DNA of 64,000 nucleotides from contig NZ_VCHQ01000026.1 in NCBI RefSeq assembly GCF_005860775.1, positions 62,001-126,000 on the forward strand, given 5' to 3'. Source of the stretch: Klebsiella indica. GTDB taxonomy: Bacteria > Pseudomonadota > Gammaproteobacteria > Enterobacterales > Enterobacteriaceae. Made by a program: the position numbers and the translations under genes. This document shows, in pieces, positions 34,313 to 44,052 of this stretch (the first letter of the stretch is position 1; each line of letters begins with the position of its first letter). The notes beneath the pieces are model-generated. The model did not search any database. It saw only the letters and a list, made by a program, of their open reading frames with translations, and was not told where the DNA came from.

Positions 34313-35293
34313 CTACAGGAAACCCACTATGGGTGTGCGGGTAACATGCTCGTCGCCGTTAATCACTTTCGCGCCGCGAAGATGAATGGCAGCGCCGGGG
34401 GCCGCCGTTATCCGCACGTCATCGCAGATGGTCACCTGATGCTCAATCACCACATCGCCACAGATAACCGCATGGCCTTCGACCCGCACGTTGTCGTCAA
34501 GCAGAATCGGCCCGCCGCGTAGCTGCGCATGTCCACCGACCGTCACCCGATGCTTTAGCAGGCAGTTTCCTTCCACGATCGCGTGTTCTGCCACCTGCGA
34601 ACTGTAGCGCAGGGTTGGAATGGCGTCCTCTTCGTGCCCGGCGATAATTCGCGCGTTACCGTATACTCTGGCGTTATCACAGACCCAGATAGTGTTTTCT
34701 GCATTGCCTTCCAGGCGTGCGTGGTCGAAGATTTCCGCCCGGTGCTCAATAAACGCGTATTCCACAAAGGCGTTACCGTATATCTGCGCCTGATGAACAA
34801 TTTGCGATGCACTCACGATAGCCTGTTGATGGATACGCAGGATTTTATCATGATCCGCGGTTAACCCCTGGGCGGCGATAATCAGAGAATGGGGGAGGAT
34901 CCGCGCATTGTCCGCCACCTGACATGCACCGCGGATCTGCGAACACGCAACAGTGACGTTGTCACTTATCTGCGCATGATGACTGACGCAGACATTATCC
35001 AGGTGAACGCTATCGCTGATAATCGCGCCATGGCTGATTATGCACTCGCCGGTTAAGCGCGCATCGCCTTTAATCCTCGCGCCGGCGAAAACGGCGCTAT
35101 TGGTATCATAAACCCAGCACGCGCCGTTCTGGCTCAGCGCGGCTTCATCGTCCAGCCAGCCGCCTTCGCTCCCGCTTTTCACGTCGGCGAAATCACGCAA
35201 GGCGACAATTTGCCGTAAATTCACGCTATGTTTGATCCCGTCTATATGATAGTGAAACGGGCGAACGTTGTCGCTGAGACGATATTTACGCAT
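34313..35293 (-). CDS. ydcK: YdcK, left-handed beta-helix protein
   Basis: 326 residues with the E. coli YdcK start MRKYRLSDNVRPFHYHIDG. Most of the protein is made of hexapeptide-like repeats (ARIKGDARLTGECIISHGAI, ADNARILPHSL, CDNARVYGNARII), indicating a left-handed beta-helix as in transferases. No catalytic role is established. Stands alone on the minus strand. Confidence 0.9.
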   Translation of the reverse strand: MRKYRLSDNVRPFHYHIDGIKHSVNLRQIVALRDFADVKSGSEGGWLDDEAALSQNGACWVYDTNSAVFAGARIKGDARLTGECIISHGAIISDSVHLDNVCVSHHAQISDNVTVACSQIRGACQVADNARILPHSLIIAAQGLTADHDKILRIHQQAIVSASQIVHQAQIYGNAFVEYAFIEHRAEIFDHARLEGNAENTIWVCDNARVYGNARIIAGHEEDAIPTLRYSSQVAEHAIVEGNCLLKHRVTVGGHAQLRGGPILLDDNVRVEGHAVICGDVVIEHQVTICDDVRITAAPGAAIHLRGAKVINGDEHVTRTPIVGFL

Positions 35294-35521
35294 CTGTCTA
35301 TCTCACTACTTACGCATAACATAAACATAGCAAAAAACACCGTAGCGCGTTTTTTAAGGTTCTTTTAAAATGCAACTTAAGTTTAAAGCCAGAATCCGAC
35401 GCGAGACGGGAGTGACCGCCAGGTTATTTGGCGCTGGTTCAGGGCGTGATTACGCTCACCGTTATGCCAGCGCCTTCTGCCCGCTGTGGGTTCATGTTGC
35501 ACACAAAAATAAGGATTAATC

Positions 35522-36118
35522 ATGACGCTTCGTGATGAAAATTACTTCACCGATAAATACGGGCTGACACGCACGCACTCAGAAGTGGTGTATGCCGCGA
35601 CGCTGATTGCGCCAGGCAAGGCGCTGGATCTGGGCTGCGGTAACGGGCGCAATAGTCTGTATCTGGCGGCCAACGGTTTTGAGGTAACCGCGTGGGATAA
35701 AAACCCGGCGAGTATCGGGAATCTTGAAAGCATTCGTCAGGCGGAAGGACTGGAAAGGCTGGAAACGTCGATTAAGGACCTTAATACGCTGAGTTTTGAC
35801 GGCCAGTATGACTTTATTCTCTCCACCGTGGTGATGATGTTCCTTGACGCGAAGACTATCCCTGGCCTTATTGCCAATATGCAGCGCTGCACCAGGCCTG
35901 GCGGCTATAACCTGATTGTAGCGGCGATGGATAGCGAGGATTATCCGTGTACCGTCGACTTTCCGTTCACTTTTAAACCGGAAGAACTGCGTCATTACTA
36001 TGCGGACTGGGCACGACTCAAGTACAACGAAGACGTCGGTGAACTGCACCGCACCGACGCCAACGGTAACCGGATCAAACTGCGTTTTGCCACCATGCTG
36101 GCGCGCAAACCCGCTTAA
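35522..36118 (+). CDS. tehB: TehB, SAM-dependent tellurite methyltransferase
   Basis: 198 residues. [20 protein letters not shown] is the TehB start, [20 protein letters not shown] is the SAM motif I, and [20 protein letters not shown] follows as in E. coli. It methylates tellurite and related oxyanions. The membrane partner gene tehA, adjacent in E. coli, is missing; only 228 bp separate this gene from ydcK. The stop shares TTAA with the convergent peptidase gene, a four-base overlap. Confidence 0.93.
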   Translation: MTLRDENYFTDKYGLTRTHSEVVYAATLIAPGKALDLGCGNGRNSLYLAANGFEVTAWDKNPASIGNLESIRQAEGLERLETSIKDLNTLSFDGQYDFILSTVVMMFLDAKTIPGLIANMQRCTRPGGYNLIVAAMDSEDYPCTVDFPFTFKPEELRHYYADWARLKYNEDVGELHRTDANGNRIKLRFATMLARKPA

Positions 36119-37344
36119 CGGGCCGCCAACAGGCAGAGCTGAAACGCGGTCTGATAAGAGGCTTCAAAGGCGCGCAGCGGCAAAAATTCAAATTTTGAGT
36201 GGAAATTGTGCGCGCCGGTAAAGAAGTTTGGCGTTAACACGCCCTTTGCCGAGAGTGCTGCGCCATCGGTGCCGCCGCGCATCGGCGTGGGTTTCGGCGT
36301 AATTCCCAGGCTTTCCATCGCCTCAAACATTAAATCAATGGCCCGCCGGTCCTCGCCGATTGCATTGCTGATATTGCTATAGGTATCGCTGACCTGAAAT
36401 TCGACTTTACCGGTGGGATACTGCGCGGCGATTTTCTGCGCCACTTCGCCGATCTGCTGTTTACGGTTATTAAAGCTTTCGAGCTCGAAATCGCGAATGC
36501 TGGCCTGCAACAGCGCGCAGCTTTGGTCGCTTTTGATGCCGTTAAACCAGACGTAACCTTCGCGTCCGGCGGTATGCTCCGGCGTTTGCTGACGATCAAA
36601 ATGACTTATGTAGTCAGCGGCCATCAGCAGCGGGTTGACCAGCACGCCTTTTGACGACATCGGGTGAGCGGTGACGCCGGTAAAGCGGATCTCTGCCGCT
36701 GCGGCGTTAAAGTTTTCATAGACGATTTCGCCCAGTTCGCAGCAGTCGATAGTCCAGGCGAAATCGACGGCAAAGCGCGAGAGATCCAGCGCTTTCGCGC
36801 CGCGCAGGCCAACTTCTTCATCCGGTACAAACGCGACGACGATATCGCCATGACGATGTTCCGCCGTCAGGTTTTCCAGTACCGTCATCACTACCGTCAC
36901 CGCAGATTTGTTATCGGCGCCGAGCACGCTGGTGCCATCGCTAAAAATAATCTCTTCATCGCGATACGCGAGGATTTCCGGGTGTTCAGCCACCCGCAGC
37001 CAGATGTCTTTGTCAGCGTTCAGACAGAGATCGTCTCCTGTAAAACGCAGAATTTGTGGATGAATATCCGCTGACAGGCCGACGTCCACGGTATCGATAT
37101 GGGTAATAAAGCCAATCCGCGGCGCGCCTGGAACGTTACCTCTTTTTACCGCTGTAACGGTCGCGTGTTCGTCAATTACGATCTCATCCAGCCCCAGTTG
37201 CCGCAACTCATCGGCAAGGGCCTGCGCCATTGCGTGCTGCCCGTCCGTGGTCGGGAGTGTGGTGGCGCGCGGATCGCTCTGACTGCTGATCGCCAGGTAG
37301 CGAAAGAAGCGTCGGGTTAATTGACTGGCTAACGCTGATGACAT
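36115..37344 (-). CDS. PepT-like tripeptidase paralogue (M20B)
   Basis: 409 residues. Zinc-site motifs are all present: His and Asp in FITHIDTVD, Asp in [11 protein letters not shown], Glu-Glu in [11 protein letters not shown], Asp in [10 protein letters not shown] and His in [13 protein letters not shown]. It resembles peptidase T but differs from E. coli PepT at many positions, so it is a second, PepT-like enzyme. Peptidase T removes N-terminal residues from tripeptides in the cytoplasm. The ATG at 37344 follows AAGGAA. It is divergent from a dipeptide-binding-protein gene, suggesting a peptide uptake-and-cleavage pair. Confidence 0.85.
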   Translation of the reverse strand: MSSALASQLTRRFFRYLAISSQSDPRATTLPTTDGQHAMAQALADELRQLGLDEIVIDEHATVTAVKRGNVPGAPRIGFITHIDTVDVGLSADIHPQILRFTGDDLCLNADKDIWLRVAEHPEILAYRDEEIIFSDGTSVLGADNKSAVTVVMTVLENLTAEHRHGDIVVAFVPDEEVGLRGAKALDLSRFAVDFAWTIDCCELGEIVYENFNAAAAEIRFTGVTAHPMSSKGVLVNPLLMAADYISHFDRQQTPEHTAGREGYVWFNGIKSDQSCALLQASIRDFELESFNNRKQQIGEVAQKIAAQYPTGKVEFQVSDTYSNISNAIGEDRRAIDLMFEAMESLGITPKPTPMRGGTDGAALSAKGVLTPNFFTGAHNFHSKFEFLPLRAFEASYQTAFQLCLLAAR

Positions 37345-37457
37345 AGTGATTCCTTCTTTATTCGTGTTATTAGGTGTTTGCAATCATGCTTTAGTGTTAT
37401 GTATGGAAGGGAAAACAACAAGCGATTCATTCGCTGACAAATTAAAAAGGAAAGCAT

Positions 37458-39050
37458 ATGCAACGCAAATTTATCAGGCTTGCTCTGGCATTCGCGGTTC
37501 TGACTGCCAGTTCTGCGGTTAGCGCAAAAACGCTGGTCTACTGTTCCGAAGGATCGCCGGAAAACTTTAACCCACAGCTCTACACCTCCGGGACCAGCGT
37601 AGACGCCAGCGCGGTGCCGGTTTATAACCGGCTGGTCGATTTTAAAGCCGGGACCACTGAATTGCAGCCAAGCCTGGCGGAAAGCTGGGAGGTCAGCGAC
37701 GATGGCAAAGTCTATACTTTCCATTTGCGCAAAGGGGTGAAATTCCAGAGTAATAAATATTTTAAACCGACCCGTGATTTTAATGCTGATGATGTTATCT
37801 TCTCATTTATGCGGCAAAAAGATCCGCAAAATCCCTATCATAATGTTTCCAATGGGAACTATTCTAATTTCGAAAGTCTCGAATTTGGGCAGCTTATTAC
37901 CCATATTGATAAACCGGATGAATATACGGTGCGGTTTACTTTAGCGCATCCGGAAGCGCCGTTTGTGGCGGACCTGGCCTGGTATTTCGCCTCTATTTTA
38001 TCGGCGGAATATGCGGATGCGATGCTCAAAGCCGGGACGCCGGAACGCGTGGATATGGATCCGATTGGTACCGGACCTTTTAAACTCGCGCAATATCAAA
38101 AGGACTCCCGCATTCTTTTCACCGCGTTCCCGGAATACTGGCAGGGGAAAGCGCATATTGACCGTCTGATTTTCAGCATCACCCCGGATGCTTCAGTGCG
38201 CTATGCCAAACTGGAAAAAAATGAGTGTCAGGTGATGCCGTTCCCGAACCCGGCGGATTTGCCGCGAATGAAGGCGAATAAAGACATTAATCTGATGAGC
38301 AAAGCGGGCCTCAATACCGGTTTCCTGGCCTTCAATACCCAAAAAGCGCCGCTCGATAACGTTAAGGTCCGCCAGGCCTTAGCGATGGCCATTAATAAAC
38401 CGGCCATTATCGACGCCATATTCCACGGTACGGGCACGGTGGCAAAAAATTTACTGCCCCCGGGAGTGTGGAGCGCGGACAGTACCCTGAAGGATTATGA
38501 TTACGATCCGCAGAAGGCCAAAGCTTTGCTGCAGGAATCAGGCGTGACCGGCCCGATTACCATCGACCTGTGGGCGATGCCGGTGCAGCGACCCTATAAC
38601 CCAAATGCCAAACGTATGGCTGAGATGATACAGGCCGACTGGGCGAAAATTGGCGTGCAGACCAAAATCACCACTTATGAGTGGGGGGAATACCTGAAGC
38701 GGGTAAAAGATGGCGAGCATCAGGCGGCGCTGATGGGCTGGACCACCGCCACCGGCGATCCGGATAACTTCTTCGGTCCGTTATTTACCTGTCAGTCGGC
38801 AAACGGGGGATCTAACTCGGCAAAATGGTGCTATCAGCCATTTGATAAGATCATCGCTGAGGCAAAATCGATAACCGATCGCCAAAAACGTGAAGCGCTA
38901 TATATTCAGGCCCAGCAGATGATGCACGACCAGATGCCGGCGGTGATGATTGCCCATTCGACGATTTTTGAACCGGTACGTAAAAACGTTTCCGGCTACG
39001 AAATCGATCCTTTTGGCAAACATATTTTTTACCAGGTGGATATCAAATAA
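37458..39050 (+). CDS. DppA-like periplasmic peptide-binding protein
   Basis: 530 residues with a Sec signal peptide (cleavage after VSA, about residue 23). The mature protein KTLVYCSEGSPENFNPQ is very like E. coli DppA, including RPYNPNAKRMAEMIQADWAK and HSTIFEPVRK. DppA binds dipeptides and heme for the DppBCDF transporter. No permease or ATPase genes are next to it, so this paralogue probably uses the housekeeping Dpp membrane parts. Good ribosome site AAGGAAAG. Confidence 0.88.
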   Translation: MQRKFIRLALAFAVLTASSAVSAKTLVYCSEGSPENFNPQLYTSGTSVDASAVPVYNRLVDFKAGTTELQPSLAESWEVSDDGKVYTFHLRKGVKFQSNKYFKPTRDFNADDVIFSFMRQKDPQNPYHNVSNGNYSNFESLEFGQLITHIDKPDEYTVRFTLAHPEAPFVADLAWYFASILSAEYADAMLKAGTPERVDMDPIGTGPFKLAQYQKDSRILFTAFPEYWQGKAHIDRLIFSITPDASVRYAKLEKNECQVMPFPNPADLPRMKANKDINLMSKAGLNTGFLAFNTQKAPLDNVKVRQALAMAINKPAIIDAIFHGTGTVAKNLLPPGVWSADSTLKDYDYDPQKAKALLQESGVTGPITIDLWAMPVQRPYNPNAKRMAEMIQADWAKIGVQTKITTYEWGEYLKRVKDGEHQAALMGWTTATGDPDNFFGPLFTCQSANGGSNSAKWCYQPFDKIIAEAKSITDRQKREALYIQAQQMMHDQMPAVMIAHSTIFEPVRKNVSGYEIDPFGKHIFYQVDIK

Positions 39051-39075
39051 TATATTGATATCACAGGATTTGCAG

Positions 39076-39104
39076 GCCGGGTCAGGCGTTAGCCGCCACC
39101 CGGC
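39076..39104. repeat. REP-like hairpin after the DppA-like gene
   Basis: GCCGGGT (39076-39082) and ACCCGGC (39098-39104) enclose a second GGCG/CGCC stem. It lies 25 bp after the stop and may act as a terminator or transcript stabiliser. Confidence 0.6.
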
Positions 39105-39150
39105 AGCAATGCCGAACACTCTCTCTGGTATGTTATCCAGCGAAAGTGAA

Positions 39151-40047
39151 TCAGGCGGGTTTACGCCGCAAATGCCACTGTTCAGGACGGGCGAACATCA
39201 CCAGATTTCCGACCAGTATCAGCACCAGCCCAATCACGGCATTGTGATGCCAGACATATCCTTCATAAATCGTGGAAATCGACAGCGCTACCAGCGGGAA
39301 CAGCAGGGTACTGTAAGCGGCTTTGCTCGCACCGATTCTCCCCAGCAAGGTGAAGTAGGCGGCGAAAGCGATAACCGAACCGAACAACGCCAGATACAGC
39401 AGCGCGCCCATATAGCTCAGCGTCCACTGAGGCGAAAAATCATCGCCGCGCACCAGGGCAATCGCCCCCATCACCAGCGTGCCATAGAGCATCGCCCAGC
39501 TATTGGTACTTAATGTGTCCAGGCCACGGCGCTGGTGGCGAATACTGAGCATATTTCCCAAAGAAAACCCGTAGGTTCCTGCCGCGCTCAGGGCGATACC
39601 CAACAGGATCGATGCATTGAGGCCGCTGGCCCATAAATCATCCCAGAATAGCGTGACGATCCCCGCGAGGCCCAGTGCGGCCGCCAGCCAGAAGCGACCC
39701 GGAGGCGGCTGGCGGAAAAAAAGAAAGCTGTTAATCGCGTTAAACAGCACCGCCATGGAAAAGATCACCGATTCCAGACCGGTATTGATATACGCGGCCG
39801 CGGTATAGAAGCACCAGAAATTGAAGCAAAACACGCAACAACCCTGCAGCAGGCAGAAAAAATGGTCGCGTCTGCTCAACGATCCCAGACGACGGGTGAC
39901 CCGCAGAATGGTCAACATTGCGGCGCTGGCGACGGCAAAACGCCAGAAAATGGACACCGGCGCGGCAACCGGGCCCTGCTGTAAAAAAATCGCGATCCAG
40001 GTCGTCCCCCAGATGACGACAACTAAGCCATAGAGTAAAGCGTTCAC
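39151..40047 (-). CDS. EamA-family (DMT) inner-membrane exporter
   Basis: 298 residues after the start, ten membrane helices in two EamA repeats (LLYGLVVVIWGTTWIAIF in the first, AGTYGFSLGNMLSIRH opening the second). Family members export amino acids and other small metabolites. The start is read as GTG at 40047 because AGGAG lies seven bases upstream; an upstream ATG would add hydrophilic residues atypical of the family. Divergent from an AraC-type regulator, its probable controller. Substrate unknown. Confidence 0.83.
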   Translation of the reverse strand: MNALLYGLVVVIWGTTWIAIFLQQGPVAAPVSIFWRFAVASAAMLTILRVTRRLGSLSRRDHFFCLLQGCCVFCFNFWCFYTAAAYINTGLESVIFSMAVLFNAINSFLFFRQPPPGRFWLAAALGLAGIVTLFWDDLWASGLNASILLGIALSAAGTYGFSLGNMLSIRHQRRGLDTLSTNSWAMLYGTLVMGAIALVRGDDFSPQWTLSYMGALLYLALFGSVIAFAAYFTLLGRIGASKAAYSTLLFPLVALSISTIYEGYVWHHNAVIGLVLILVGNLVMFARPEQWHLRRKPA

Positions 40048-40228
40048 AATGTCTCTCCTGTGAGTGTGGTCGCGACTATTTTGCGCTGGCGGAGAGAGGG
40101 GCGCTGTCATCGGCTTGTTGCCGACTTGCAAAATCTTGCGCATATTTTGCTTTACCGGCAGTGAATACTGGTATCTGTCGGCGGCTCTTCATAGACTGGA
40201 TATCTGCGAAATCGACAATGTGAAGGCT

Positions 40229-41095
40229 ATGGTTTACGAGACTTTCGAAACATTGCGGCGAAAGAATGCCGTACTGCGGGAGACGGTGAAGCTTAACTCA
40301 GGTATTCAGCTGGCAGCCTGGTATAACAATCTCGATACCATAACGGTACAAAGCGGTCATCACACGCTGAGTTTGTATATTGCCGATGGCTATGAAAGCT
40401 ATCAAAAAACACCTCACGGCTGGAAAAACGGCGGCGGGCCGGATCGTTTCTGTCTGATGCCGAAAGGCGATGAGAGCACCTGGGATATTCGCGGCGATCT
40501 GTCGTTTGTGCATTTGTACTGTACCGATGAACATTTGCGTCGAATTGGTGAACAGATCTGGGACCGTAGCCCGGCATCGTTGACATTGCAGGTGAAAACC
40601 TTTGCCAGCGATGACAGGATCACTGCTGTTTATCGCCAGTTTCTCCTGAGTAACGACTGGCAACAGAAAGCGAACCAGCTCACGCTCAGTTCTGCCAGCA
40701 CGTTGTTGCTGACGCACCTGATCCAGCATTACGCGAACGTCCAGTGGCGTTTACCGACGGTCACCGGCGGGCTGGCGCCCCACGTATTGCGTAATATTGT
40801 GGCGTTGATTGAAGAGAATCTGGACCAGCCGCTAACGCTGGCCTCCCTCGCCCAGGAAGCGGCGCTGAGCGAGTACCATTTCGCGCGCATGTTTCGTCAA
40901 TCGATGAAAATGGCCCCACATCAGTACGTGATGCAGCGCCGGATGGTTAAAGCGCAGGCGCTGATTTGTCATAGCTCGTTGCCGTTAACCGATATCGCCA
41001 TCGCCTGTGGTTTTAGTTCCGCCAGCCACTTTAGCAACCGGGTCAAGAGCGCCATGGGTCTGACGCCATCACAGCTACGCGCGGCGCAGCGTTGA
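40229..41095 (+). CDS. AraC-family regulator next to the EamA exporter
   Basis: 288 residues. An N-terminal ligand-binding half (ITVQSGHHTLSLYIADGYES) precedes two C-terminal helix-turn-helix motifs: LASLAQEAALSEYHFARMFR and LTDIAIACGFSSASHFSNRV. The ATG at 40229 follows GAAGG; the longer frame to 40064 has no ribosome site. It lies 181 bp from the divergent EamA gene and overlaps the convergent ydcO end by 21 bp. I do not know a named orthologue. Confidence 0.83.
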   Translation: MVYETFETLRRKNAVLRETVKLNSGIQLAAWYNNLDTITVQSGHHTLSLYIADGYESYQKTPHGWKNGGGPDRFCLMPKGDESTWDIRGDLSFVHLYCTDEHLRRIGEQIWDRSPASLTLQVKTFASDDRITAVYRQFLLSNDWQQKANQLTLSSASTLLLTHLIQHYANVQWRLPTVTGGLAPHVLRNIVALIEENLDQPLTLASLAQEAALSEYHFARMFRQSMKMAPHQYVMQRRMVKAQALICHSSLPLTDIAIACGFSSASHFSNRVKSAMGLTPSQLRAAQR

Positions 41096-42241
41096 CAGCA
41101 GAGTATAGCTGACGCCGCCCAGCACCAGCCCCCAGAATGCGGAACCAATACCTGCCAGCGTGACGCCGCTGGCGGTGATCAGAAACGTGATTACTGCCGC
41201 ATCACGCTCATTCTCATGATTCAGCGCCTGAAACAGACTGCCGCCAATGGTACTGAGGAGCGCCAGCCCGGCAAGCATCTGTATCCAGTCGATGGGTAAC
41301 GCCGACATCAGAGCGGTGATCGAACCGCCGAAAATTCCCGCCAGAAGATAAAAAACGCCAGCCGCCGCAGCCGCAAGCCAGCGCTTTTGTGGTTCCGGGT
41401 GGGCTTCCGGGCTTTGGCAAATGGCGGCGGTAATTGCCGCGATACAGATGGAGTAGACGCCAAACGGCGACAGCAGCAGCGCCAGCCCCCCGGTCGCAAC
41501 GATTAACGGTGAGGCGGGAACGCGGTAGCCGGAGGCCTGAAGGGTGGCGAAGCCGGGAGCGTTTTGCGAAGCCATCGTGACAAGGAAAAAGGGCAAACCG
41601 ACGCTGAGCAGCAGCGTCGGGGAAAAAACAGGGGCAATATACGCAGGCGCGACAAAATCAAAGTCTATTTGTGACGCCGTCACCTCTCCGTTTAATCCGG
41701 CAACCATGCCGCCGACCAGCAGGGCGGCCACTACGGCAAAGCGGGGAAACCAGGCTTTACACAGCAGCCATGCGGCTAACATACTGCCGCACAGCAGCAG
41801 ATTGCTCTGCAGAGCGGCGAAAGCCTGCATACCGAAACGCAGCAGAATGCCTGCCAGCATAGCCGCCGCCAGCGAATGGGGAATGATTTTCATCAACCGC
41901 GCGAATATACCGGTGAGACCGCAAAGCACGATTAAGACGTTGGCAAAAATAAAGACACCTACCGCCTGTGCCAGGGTGACACCTTGCAGGCCGCTGACCA
42001 GTAGCGCAGCGCCTGGCGTTGACCAGGCGGTGAGAACAGGCGCCTTGCGCCATAACGTTAACGCCAGCGTGCTGACGCCCATCCCGAGACCTAACGCCGT
42101 CATCCAGCCGGCGATTTGCGTAGCATCCGCGCCCGCAGCGGCGGCGGCCTGCCAGATAATGGCGGCGGAACTGGCGTAGCCTACCAGTACGGCGACAAAG
42201 CCGGCGAGTAGCGTCGGGAAAGGAAGAGAGAAAGCGCGCAT
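41075..42241 (-). CDS. ydcO: YdcO, BenE-family membrane transporter
   Basis: 388 residues, about eleven membrane helices. It is collinear with E. coli YdcO (PTLLAGFVAVLVGYASSAAI, SQNAPGFATLQASGYRVP, TAAICQSPEAHP). BenE relatives are benzoate/H+ symporters, but transport by YdcO has not been shown to my knowledge. AAGGTG precedes the ATG at 42241. In E. coli ydcO is next to and divergent from sutR; here about 3.5 kb of foreign DNA has entered between them. Confidence 0.92.
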   Translation of the reverse strand: MRAFSLPFPTLLAGFVAVLVGYASSAAIIWQAAAAAGADATQIAGWMTALGLGMGVSTLALTLWRKAPVLTAWSTPGAALLVSGLQGVTLAQAVGVFIFANVLIVLCGLTGIFARLMKIIPHSLAAAMLAGILLRFGMQAFAALQSNLLLCGSMLAAWLLCKAWFPRFAVVAALLVGGMVAGLNGEVTASQIDFDFVAPAYIAPVFSPTLLLSVGLPFFLVTMASQNAPGFATLQASGYRVPASPLIVATGGLALLLSPFGVYSICIAAITAAICQSPEAHPEPQKRWLAAAAAGVFYLLAGIFGGSITALMSALPIDWIQMLAGLALLSTIGGSLFQALNHENERDAAVITFLITASGVTLAGIGSAFWGLVLGGVSYTLLSTLRRA

Positions 42242-42250
42242 GATAACACC

Positions 42251-42302
42251 TTGTGCGTTATAACGGTCGTTGCACTTTAACATTGTGCGTTATAGCGCAC
42301 AA
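42251..42302 (-). promoter_or_regulatory. Inverted and direct repeats upstream of ydcO
   Basis: TTGTGCG...CGCACAA with a six-base centre TTATAG lies at 42283-42302. Its left half plus centre (TTGTGCGTTATA) recurs at 42251-42262, a 32-bp step, which is three helical turns. This fits a two-site operator for ydcO, possibly for SutR. The regulator is a guess. Confidence 0.5.
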
Positions 42303-42423
42303 TAAACTTATTAACGCCGCCTGATGAAACGAGGCGGACCGAAGAGTAGGTGTAAGGGGGCGCTCTGAGCGAAAAGCGGACACATGAACCGCACACATCA
42401 TTCAACCACAGTCATGATAAATA

Positions 42424-44052
42424 TTATGCATTCTGTATGACTATTTTACTCGAAAACTCACCAAAATATGGTCTGAGAGCCTTTCTCATTGACTCTCCAC
42501 TTTCATTGTGAACCATCCTAACTACTAATTCAGCAAGTTGGCCGTTAGCTAGCCCCAGATGCTTACTCACTTGGGATGAAAGGCTCTTCCTGTTATAAAG
42601 TTTTAATGCAAGAAGATAATCACGTTTCTCAACTGCATTTTTAAACAAAGATAAACTTTCATTATAAAGTTCTTTAACATTAATTTTTGACGTCAACAAG
42701 TTAAGAGCGTTACTAAGACCATCGATCCCTTTTGCTTTTTCATCGAAACAATTAAGCATGAATTTAATTTCGCCAGCCACACGCAGTGAAATCTGAGTAT
42801 CTAGCTCTGAGGATATTGCACGGAACACAAAATCTTTAACTGATTGTAGATCTTCATCTGGATTTCTGACTAATCGTTCGCTAACTAAAGTTATAACTTC
42901 CGGAACGCAAAAGAGATTTTCGACTTCTGCTACGCTTAGAGTATAAATACCATATTCTAGAAGCGATTGAATTTCCCCTTCAACACGCCTATCCCTATCA
43001 ATAATACCAAAAACTTCCATATAATGGAGTTCTTCACTGGTTCTTAGAGCTTTAACATTTTGTATTACTTGGCTACAAGAACCAGATGGTATCACTAGAT
43101 AATTATTTAACACAGCACGGTAAAGGGATACATCATAGCTTCCATTTTCCCCCTCTACAAAAACAATTGGTTTTCTACTGCCCAATATTTCAATTAGTAA
43201 ACTTTCTGGTAGGCCTTCTACATCGGGAACGTCTTCCCAATCCCAACAGGAACCATCATAACCTTTTAACCAGATTTTCTTTGCTTCATGCAGTGCTGCA
43301 GCAAAATCAGTATCATGAGTCATATATACAAACAGGCAATCAGGTCGGAGTTTTTCTATATCCTTCCATAATGGAACTTGCACAGATTTGTGAAGATGAA
43401 TTTCTGGCTCGTCTATGATAATAATTCCATTTTCAGGTGCTGCAAGACATTGCCCAATTAGATAGAAAATAACTCGCTCGCCGTCGCTCATTTCTGAGGG
43501 GTTATAGACAAAATCGTTATTTCCTCTTACTCGTGTTTGAATTGTCAAACCACCTAAAACAAGCTCTCGGTGAGGTAAAGTTTTTTCCCAAACGTATTTA
43601 ACCTTATCTAATTTAGTTGTCAGTGGTTCAATTCTTTCGTCTGAAAGTTTTACTAATTCAATATATTCCGAATTCACTTCAACTTTGTCTGAAAAGAGAT
43701 ACACCATTAATTTATCATAATCATTTAATGATGATATGGCAGGTTTATTTACCCAGCGCCTATGCTCTTTATACCAAAATGGTTCCGAATTTCCCAAATC
43801 CGCATTTCCATAGAGTAAATTGTTCTGTGCTTGTTTAAGCGAAGTTGGTGTTGTATGGTCAGGCATCGCTAAAGCCCGTTGAGCGGAAATACGATGAACC
43901 ATATTTTTTTGAGGAGATTTAAGATCCATCCATGTCCCAAGGCGAGACTTTCCAGAACCATTCGCACCGATAATAAGCACACTCTGATTAGTCTCTATTT
44001 CCTCTAGGCTATTTTCTTTTTTAGGTAGTATAATTGAAAAGGAATTACTCAT
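42424..44052 (-). CDS. ABC ATPase-TOPRIM (DUF4435-like) protein, candidate antiphage effector
   Basis: 542 residues. Residues 1-290 form an ABC-type ATPase: Walker A GANGSGKS (29-36), signature MSDGER (188-193), Walker B GIIIIDEPEIHLH (209-221) and switch His in MTHD (244-247). Residues 294 onward look like a TOPRIM/DUF4435 nuclease-type domain: FVEGE (298-302) then FGIIDRDRR (348-356) and AEVENL. The same two domains form the PARIS system proteins AriA and AriB; here they are fused and shorter. OLD-family nucleases are the alternative. The gene is far more AT-rich than its neighbours and sits in an insertion between ydcO and sutR. Confidence 0.85.
   Translation of the reverse strand: MSNSFSIILPKKENSLEEIETNQSVLIIGANGSGKSRLGTWMDLKSPQKNMVHRISAQRALAMPDHTTPTSLKQAQNNLLYGNADLGNSEPFWYKEHRRWVNKPAISSLNDYDKLMVYLFSDKVEVNSEYIELVKLSDERIEPLTTKLDKVKYVWEKTLPHRELVLGGLTIQTRVRGNNDFVYNPSEMSDGERVIFYLIGQCLAAPENGIIIIDEPEIHLHKSVQVPLWKDIEKLRPDCLFVYMTHDTDFAAALHEAKKIWLKGYDGSCWDWEDVPDVEGLPESLLIEILGSRKPIVFVEGENGSYDVSLYRAVLNNYLVIPSGSCSQVIQNVKALRTSEELHYMEVFGIIDRDRRVEGEIQSLLEYGIYTLSVAEVENLFCVPEVITLVSERLVRNPDEDLQSVKDFVFRAISSELDTQISLRVAGEIKFMLNCFDEKAKGIDGLSNALNLLTSKINVKELYNESLSLFKNAVEKRDYLLALKLYNRKSLSSQVSKHLGLANGQLAELVVRMVHNESGESMRKALRPYFGEFSSKIVIQNA

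Noticed and set aside
36115-36118. Overlap of tehB and peptidase stops as an error or truncation
   Set aside because: Both proteins have full family length; the shared TTAA is just a tight convergent junction.
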